In this document: one piece after another, positions 7,229 to 11,364 of the stretch
How the letters are laid out: each line of letters begins with the position of its first letter
Numbering within the stretch: the first letter of the stretch is position 1
Source of the DNA: Pseudomonadota bacterium
GTDB taxonomy: Bacteria > Pseudomonadota > Alphaproteobacteria > Acetobacterales > Acetobacteraceae
DNA: 11,364 nucleotides
Reading direction: 5' to 3'
Assembly: GCA_021780935.1 (NCBI GenBank)
Contig: JAJXXT010000022.1
Span: 1 to 11,364, forward strand
The notes under the pieces: model-generated
What the model saw: only the letters and a program-made list of their open reading frames with translations
The model's database searches: none
Told to the model about the DNA's origin: nothing
Program-made: the position numbers and the translations under genes

Positions 7229-7741
7229 CGTGCTTTCAACAAGTTATGAAGCAAATGGGCGGGGGGCGGGCGCTGTCCGGCATATTTACGCCGTCGGCGC
7301 GACCGAACGACAACGAAGGACATCGCGCGATGCTGCCATCGTTGGGGCTGGCGCCATTCTCCTGTGCGCTCGCGACACCCGGTGCCGGCATCCACGCAAG
7401 CCAGCAAACCATCGAGCTTGGTCAGATCGTTCAGATCATAAGGTGGGGCGCCACCATCCAGGGCGCGGTGATGACGATCCTCTTCGCCGCGCTGACGGTG
7501 ATCGTTTTCAACCTCCACACCATCAGGATGCGCCTCGCCGGTTCGAGCGCTGCCAGCTCCACATCCCCCGCGCGAGGCTGCGGCGACTGATCCAGCGCAA
7601 CTTTTCTCCGCTCCTCACAGCGCCATACCTCCTGCCACGTCCCGATCCCGCACGAGGCCGAGCGCGACAAGCTACAGAGCGTCGCTGAGCCCAGCTTCCG
7701 CCGCCTCAAGGCGTTCGGTGGCCGCGATCCGGGCGGCGAAC
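7229..7741. other. 513-nt region at a strand switch, between tRNA-Glu and the minus-strand operon
   Basis: No confidently recognised gene lies here. The first hundred bases include slightly A/T-richer patches (around 7235-7260 and 7282-7290), as expected of an intergenic region. Beyond that are a possible small membrane-protein ORF (7330-7590) and coding-like segments in different plus-strand frames, at about 7539-7610 and 7633-7740. Those segments have third positions rich in G and C, but no start codon or recognised domain. I see no clear rho-independent terminator for either side, no direct repeat of the tRNA 3' end, and no integrase or transposase gene. Confidence 0.5.
7330..7590 (+). CDS. 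Possible small single-pass membrane protein, or 5' part of a decayed gene
   Basis: From the ATG at 7330 an 86-residue protein can be read, with AAGGA 9 nt upstream. An in-frame ATG at 7246 would add 28 residues but has no ribosome-binding site. Residues 1-25 are mildly hydrophobic and signal-like (MLPSLGLAPFSCALA, then GIHASQQ). Residues 44-62 form a convincing transmembrane segment (GAVMTILFAALTVIVFNLH), followed by the basic stretch TIRMRLA. The last 16 residues are low in character (GSSAASSTSPARGCGD) and look out of frame. Around 7417-7535 the codons favour C or G at the third position, especially ATC, as real genes here do. I do not recognise the family. It may be a genuine orphan, a frameshifted remnant, or chance; the confidence reflects this. 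Confidence 0.3.
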   Translation: MLPSLGLAPFSCALATPGAGIHASQQTIELGQIVQIIRWGATIQGAVMTILFAALTVIVFNLHTIRMRLAGSSAASSTSPARGCGD

Positions 7742-9064
7742 TTACGCGCGCCGTTCGAAACGGTCCCGGAATTGGAACCAGGTGCCGACCGCCGGCATGA
7801 ACCAGGGCGTGCCGTCGTAGAGCGCGTGACCCGGCGGCGGGCCGCCATCATAGGCGCACACGGGCTCGGCGGTGTGGGCGAGGATCTTCTCGGCGAGCGC
7901 GTGGCCGAGATAGGTCATCATCACCACGCCACTCCCGTTGCACCCGGCCACGAAAAAGCGCCCCTCGCCGCCGCCGATATGCGGCAGATGGTCGAACGTC
8001 ATCGCCACCTGGCCGCCCCAGCTATGGGTGATGCGCCGCCCGGCGAGCTGGGGGAAACGCGCGATCATGCCACGATGGAGCAGCTGCGCCGTGTGCCGTT
8101 CGCTGGCCGGGAAGAACGTGGCGCGGCTGCCGAACAGCAGGCGCCTGCCGTCGGGCGAGAGTCGGTAATGGCTGATGACGCGGCAGGTCTCGGAAATCGC
8201 GCGGTCGGTGGGCAGCAGCGAGCGCGCGAGGTCTTCCGGCAATTCCTCCGTCGCGATCATATGCGTCGCAACCGGAATGATCCCGCGACGCAGATCGGTC
8301 GCGACATCACGCGAATAGGTGCCGCTATAGGCGTTGGTGGCGAAGACGACCCGGTCCGAAACGAGGTTGGTGCGCGACGTTTCGATCACGTAGCGGCCGG
8401 CCGAGCGGCGGACCTGGCGAACCGGCGTCTCGCCATGGCAGCGCGCGCCCGCGCGGCGCGCGGCGGCGAGCAGCCCGCCGTAATATTCCGCTGGCTGCAG
8501 ATGCCCCGCGCGGCCGATCGAGATGCCGCCATGGTAGAAGTCGCTGCCGATCTCACGGCGGCATTCCTCGCGCGAGAGGATGCGCACGTCGGCACTGGCG
8601 TAACGGTTGAGGTCCTCCGCCCGGCTTCGCCAGCCCTCGGCGTGCTGCGGCGCCCAGAGCCCGTTGATCCGCCCGGTACGATGATAGCCGCAGCGGATCT
8701 GATGGCGGCCCAGCAGTTCCTCGAACAGGCCGAAGCCGGTGGCGGCATCGCGCAGCAGCGCGGCCTTGCGCGCCTCGGGCAGGGGCCTGCGCGTCGGTGA
8801 CTTGCCGACATTGACGCCACCCGAGACCTGGCCGCCCGAACGCGTGCTGGCGCCGAACCCCAGCGCCGCGGCGTCCAGCACCAGGACATCCTCGCCCGCC
8901 TCGGCGAGGCGCAGCGCGCAGGCGATACCCGCATAGCCCGCGCCGACGACGAGCGTGCCCACCTGGCGCGGCAGCTCCGCCGGTGGATCGGCCGGTGGGG
9001 CGAAGCCCTCCCACCACCACGGCACGGGCGAGAAATCGTTCGCAAAGATCGAGGCAGCGGCCAT
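7742..9064 (-). CDS. FAD-dependent amine/amino-acid oxidoreductase (DadA/PuuB-type, DAO family)
   Basis: The 440-residue protein belongs to the DAO-type flavoenzymes that oxidise C-N bonds of amino acids or amines (glycine or sarcosine oxidases, gamma-glutamylputrescine oxidase and relatives). It is cytoplasmic and has no signal peptide. After a short WWWEGF-containing lead of the PuuB kind, the FAD dinucleotide motif LVVGAGYAGIACALRLAEAG lies at 38-57. D64 stands at the end of the second strand, where Glu is more usual. GASTRSGGQVSGG (71-83) is the flavin-contact loop. A second FAD-side motif, FATNAYSG, is at 241-248. The C-terminal signature WGGQVAMTFDHLPHIG (349-364) plus GCNGSGVVMMT (374-384) closes the fold. 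ATG 9064 is preceded by AAGAGG 9 nt upstream. The gene follows the hyuB-like gene by 13 nt, so it is probably the third gene of that operon. The substrate cannot be read from sequence. Confidence 0.88.
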   Translation of the reverse strand: MAAASIFANDFSPVPWWWEGFAPPADPPAELPRQVGTLVVGAGYAGIACALRLAEAGEDVLVLDAAALGFGASTRSGGQVSGGVNVGKSPTRRPLPEARKAALLRDAATGFGLFEELLGRHQIRCGYHRTGRINGLWAPQHAEGWRSRAEDLNRYASADVRILSREECRREIGSDFYHGGISIGRAGHLQPAEYYGGLLAAARRAGARCHGETPVRQVRRSAGRYVIETSRTNLVSDRVVFATNAYSGTYSRDVATDLRRGIIPVATHMIATEELPEDLARSLLPTDRAISETCRVISHYRLSPDGRRLLFGSRATFFPASERHTAQLLHRGMIARFPQLAGRRITHSWGGQVAMTFDHLPHIGGGEGRFFVAGCNGSGVVMMTYLGHALAEKILAHTAEPVCAYDGGPPPGHALYDGTPWFMPAVGTWFQFRDRFERRA

Positions 9065-9073
9065 GGTTTTGAG

Positions 9074-9079
9074 CCTCTT
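9074..9079 (-). promoter_or_regulatory. Ribosome-binding site of the FAD oxidoreductase (AAGAGG)
   Basis: On the minus strand AAGAGG lies 9 nt before the ATG at 9064 and touches the last bases of the hyuB-like gene (its TAA is at 9080-9078). The position supports the chosen start and joint transcription of the two genes. Confidence 0.5.
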
Positions 9080-11057
9080 ACGGCAGGGTTGGAAGGGCGG
9101 TCGCGCGGCGCGTCCAGAGCGCGAAGGCCTCGCGGATCACATCGCTCGCCTCGCGCTCGGGCGGCGCATCGCGGACGGCGTCAAACAGCATCGTTTTGAC
9201 AAAGGAACGACGACTCGGTGGGATGTCGGCAAGCAGCTCGTGCATCGCGCCGTAAGCGGCCGCATTCCAACGCCGCTCGTGCGCGACCCGCGCGCGCCCG
9301 GGGGCAAAGCCGGTGCGCTCGGGCCGCGCCGCGCGCAGCCGCGCCGTCGCCTCGGTGTCGATCGCGCCGTCCGCGATCGCCACGCCGTAATCCCGCCGCG
9401 CGGCTGCGGCACTGACCAGCCCCGCGCGGACGTCGCGCAGCACCGCCTCGGGCGCGCGGCAGAAAGGGTCGCCGCGCCCGCCGCCGCCTGGCGAGATCAC
9501 ACGCAGGACGTCGCCGGGCGCCAGGCGCAGCGCGTCCGTGTTGCGCAGGTCGCGCTCGCCGGCGGCGCCGGGATTGAGCGTGAAGCTGCCGGCGCTGCCG
9601 GGATCGCCGCCGAGTACGCCCCAGGGCTGGAAGACGCTGCGGTCACGGTTGCGCGCGGTGACGAAGGCATCCGGCGCCGTGGCGCAGAACTCCAGCACCT
9701 GGGCCATGCCGCCGCGATGGGCGCCGGGGCCGCCCGTGTCCGGCATCAGCCCGTAGCGCAGGATCCGCACCGGCGCCTCGGATTCCGTGATCTCGACGGG
9801 ACTGTTCTTGAGATAGGCGGAATCCGCGCCGGCGCCGTCCGTGCCGTCGCAATGCGGCATCCCGCCGCCGCCGCCGACGATGGGGGCGACGGCGGTGATG
9901 GTACGCCGCCCGGTGCGCGGATGCTCGGCGGCGACGTTGATGATCGAGGTGGCGCCGGCCGGCGCTGCCGGCAACCGCTCGGGCGCCGCGGCGGCGAAGG
10001 CGCCGAAGATGAGGCTGCGCAGCCGCCCGCAGGTCAGGCTGCGCATGCCCACCGCCGCGGGGAAGCTCGGGTTCAGCACGCTGCCGGGCGGCGCGATGCA
10101 GGTGAAGGGCCGGATCGTTCCGAAGTTCAGCGTGATGCCCGGATGCAGCGCCGAGAGCACGTAATAGACACCCACCAGCATCAACGAGTGGCGTGGATGC
10201 CCGCCCGTCGGCACGTTGAGCGAGGCCAGCGTCTGCGGATCCGAGCCGGTGAAGTCGAGCTCGGCGGCGTCGCCCGCGATGCGCAAATTGAGGCAGAGGC
10301 GCAGCGGATTGCCGCCAGCCGCATCCTCGTCGCAATATTCGGTGAAGCGGTATTCGCCGTCCGGCAGGTCCGCGAGCACGGCGCGCGCCTGACCCTCGGC
10401 GTAGTCGAGCAGGTCGGCGAGCCCGTCGCGGACGGTGCGCACCCCGAAGCGGCGCACGAGTTCGAGGATGCGCCGCTCGCCGGTGTTCACGGCGGCGACC
10501 TGGGCCTTGAGGTCGCCCCAATTCTGTTCCGGAACCCGCACGTTCGCCAGCAGCACGCGCAGTAAGACCTCGTCGAGCACGCCTTCGCTGTAGAGCTTCG
10601 CGGGCGGGATGCGGATGCCTTCCTGGTGCACGTCCGTCAGCGTGCGCGAGAGGCTCGCGGGGACCGCGCCGCCGACATCGACGTTGTGGATGTGCCCGCC
10701 GGCGAAGGCGATGATCTCGCCGTCGTGGAAAACGGGTTTCCACATCACGATGTCGGGCGAATGGGTGGCGAGGAAGCCGGAATACGGGTCGTTGGTGATG
10801 GCGATGTCGCCGGGCCGGTAGCCCCCGGGCACAAGCGCGATCGCCGCCTCGTAATCGAGCGCCGGATACCACGTCGCGCCCAGATCGATCGGTACGGCGC
10901 AGGGCTTGCCGTGCGCATCCAGCAGCTGGATGGTGAAATCCTCCGTCTCCTTGACGAAGGTGGAATGGGCGGTCCGGTAGAGCGTGGTCGCCATGCTCTC
11001 CGCCGCGGCGCGGACGTGGTTGCGCAGCACCTGCAGGGTGATGGGATCGGTGCGCAT
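9078..11057 (-). CDS. hyuB: Hydantoinase B / 5-oxoprolinase beta-type subunit (HyuB family)
   Basis: HyuB-type subunits work with HyuA-type subunits in ATP-dependent opening of hydantoin, N-methylhydantoin or 5-oxoproline rings; related complexes carboxylate acetone or acetophenone. The product from ATG 11057 is 659 residues. Family marks are DPITLQVLRN at the start (4-13), ITNDPYSGFLATHSPDI (87-103), the GGHIHNVDVGG metal-site-like motif (120-130), GIRIPPAKLY (147-156), NSPVEITE (418-425), GPGAHRGGMAQ (443-453) and SPGGGGRGDP (522-531). About 80 residues beyond the usual end (after 579) form an Arg- and Trp-containing helical tail also present in some relatives. An in-frame start at 11132 exists but lies inside the hyuA-like gene. 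ATG 11057 overlaps the hyuA TGA by one base and has GGAG 8 nt upstream, so it is preferred. Which ring is opened cannot be decided from sequence. Confidence 0.92.
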   Translation of the reverse strand: MRTDPITLQVLRNHVRAAAESMATTLYRTAHSTFVKETEDFTIQLLDAHGKPCAVPIDLGATWYPALDYEAAIALVPGGYRPGDIAITNDPYSGFLATHSPDIVMWKPVFHDGEIIAFAGGHIHNVDVGGAVPASLSRTLTDVHQEGIRIPPAKLYSEGVLDEVLLRVLLANVRVPEQNWGDLKAQVAAVNTGERRILELVRRFGVRTVRDGLADLLDYAEGQARAVLADLPDGEYRFTEYCDEDAAGGNPLRLCLNLRIAGDAAELDFTGSDPQTLASLNVPTGGHPRHSLMLVGVYYVLSALHPGITLNFGTIRPFTCIAPPGSVLNPSFPAAVGMRSLTCGRLRSLIFGAFAAAAPERLPAAPAGATSIINVAAEHPRTGRRTITAVAPIVGGGGGMPHCDGTDGAGADSAYLKNSPVEITESEAPVRILRYGLMPDTGGPGAHRGGMAQVLEFCATAPDAFVTARNRDRSVFQPWGVLGGDPGSAGSFTLNPGAAGERDLRNTDALRLAPGDVLRVISPGGGGRGDPFCRAPEAVLRDVRAGLVSAAAARRDYGVAIADGAIDTEATARLRAARPERTGFAPGRARVAHERRWNAAAYGAMHELLADIPPSRRSFVKTMLFDAVRDAPPEREASDVIREAFALWTRRATALPTLP

Positions 11058-11364
11058 CAGGGCCGCTCCAGGTCGATGTTGCCGAGCTCGTCGATCGTCG
11101 CCTGCCAGCCGGGCGGCACCAGCACCGTGCAATCCGGCTGCACCACGATGGCGGGGCCCGCGAAATGCGCGCCGGGGTCGAGATCCGCGCGCGCGAGCAG
11201 CAGCGCCTGGCGCGTCTGCCCGCCGAGGCGGACCGGCATCTCGCCCAGTGCCGCCGGTGCATGCGGGCGGCCGGCACGGCGCGGCAGGGTGAGCGCCGGC
11301 GCCGGGCGCGTGGCGGAAACGCGCAGGCTCACCACCTGCAACGCGGCGCCGGGCTCGGCGTGGC
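11057..11364 (-). CDS. hyuA: Hydantoinase A / 5-oxoprolinase alpha-type subunit, C-terminal end (5' part outside window)
   Basis: This frame is open to the window edge and ends with TGA at 11059-11057. About 101 residues are visible. The strand LQVVSLRVSATRPAP at the start, the central DLDPGAHFAGPAIVVQPDCTVLVPPGWQA, and the end IDELGNIDLERP match the closing part of HyuA proteins (the typical pattern is ...GPAIVEQ.D.T..V.PG....D..GNL.L). The ATPase-like N-terminal two thirds, with the nucleotide-binding residues, lie outside the window. The stop codon shares one base with the hyuB ATG, so the two subunits are translationally coupled, as is common for HyuA/HyuB pairs. Regulators or transporters of this operon would be expected further upstream, beyond 11364. 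Confidence 0.88.
   Translation of the reverse strand, partial: HAEPGAALQVVSLRVSATRPAPALTLPRRAGRPHAPAALGEMPVRLGGQTRQALLLARADLDPGAHFAGPAIVVQPDCTVLVPPGWQATIDELGNIDLERP

Noticed and set aside
7200..7260. tRNA-Glu 3' end as an attachment site of an integrated element.
   Set aside because: I found no second copy of the tRNA 3' end in the window and no integrase gene. The idea remains only as context for the relic at 7330-7741.
7737..7757. Inverted repeat CGAAC-N11-GTTCG at the end of the FAD oxidoreductase gene.
   Set aside because: It is short, spans the stop codon and has no T-run; it is not enough for a terminator call.
8955..10565. 536-codon plus-strand frame opposite the hyuB-like gene.
   Set aside because: It is a low-complexity, Arg/Ala/Gly-rich shadow of the confidently identified minus-strand gene.

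Overview
This is a very GC-rich window, with codon third positions strongly biased to G or C, and it reads like ordinary chromosome from an alphaproteobacterium. The AlaC-type aminotransferase, hom, glpX, recJ run and the character of the proteins suggest Rhodospirillales, perhaps Acetobacteraceae. That placement is inferred from gene content and composition; there is no rRNA or other marker to confirm it.

Layout. Positions 2-472 hold the 3' end of a plus-strand gene with a proline-rich linker and a degenerate OmpA-like C-terminal domain. Positions 522-5837 hold a tightly packed plus-strand operon. Its genes are a class I/II aminotransferase of the AlaC type, homoserine dehydrogenase (hom), class II fructose-1,6-bisphosphatase (glpX) and the single-strand exonuclease RecJ. 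All three internal junctions overlap (4, 1 and 16 nt), which suggests translational coupling. After an 84-nt gap comes a CelD/BcsL-type GNAT protein (5922-7115), followed by a tRNA-Glu gene (anticodon UUC, CCA encoded) at 7153-7228.

Positions 7229-7741 form a 513-nt low-information stretch at a strand switch. It holds one possible small membrane-protein ORF (7330-7590) and coding-like segments in shifting frames, so it may be a decayed gene next to the tRNA.

From 7742 to the window end the genes are on the minus strand. Read in transcription order they are the C-terminus of a HyuA-type hydantoinase/5-oxoprolinase subunit (cut by the window edge), the complete HyuB-type partner subunit, and a DadA/PuuB-type FAD-dependent amine or amino-acid oxidoreductase. 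The hyuA stop and hyuB start share one base, and the oxidoreductase starts 13 nt after hyuB stops. This looks like one catabolic operon in which an ATP-dependent lactam or hydantoin-ring opening enzyme feeds, directly or through an amidohydrolase encoded elsewhere, an amine or amino-acid oxidase. N-methylhydantoin to sarcosine, or pyroglutamyl or gamma-glutamyl compounds, are the natural hypotheses.

I did not find a CRISPR array, an insertion sequence, a phage gene or a clearly new defence or biosynthetic system. The observations most worth following are the substrate of the HyuA/HyuB/FAD operon, the tRNA-proximal relic, and the OmpA-like domain that lacks the usual peptidoglycan-binding aspartate.
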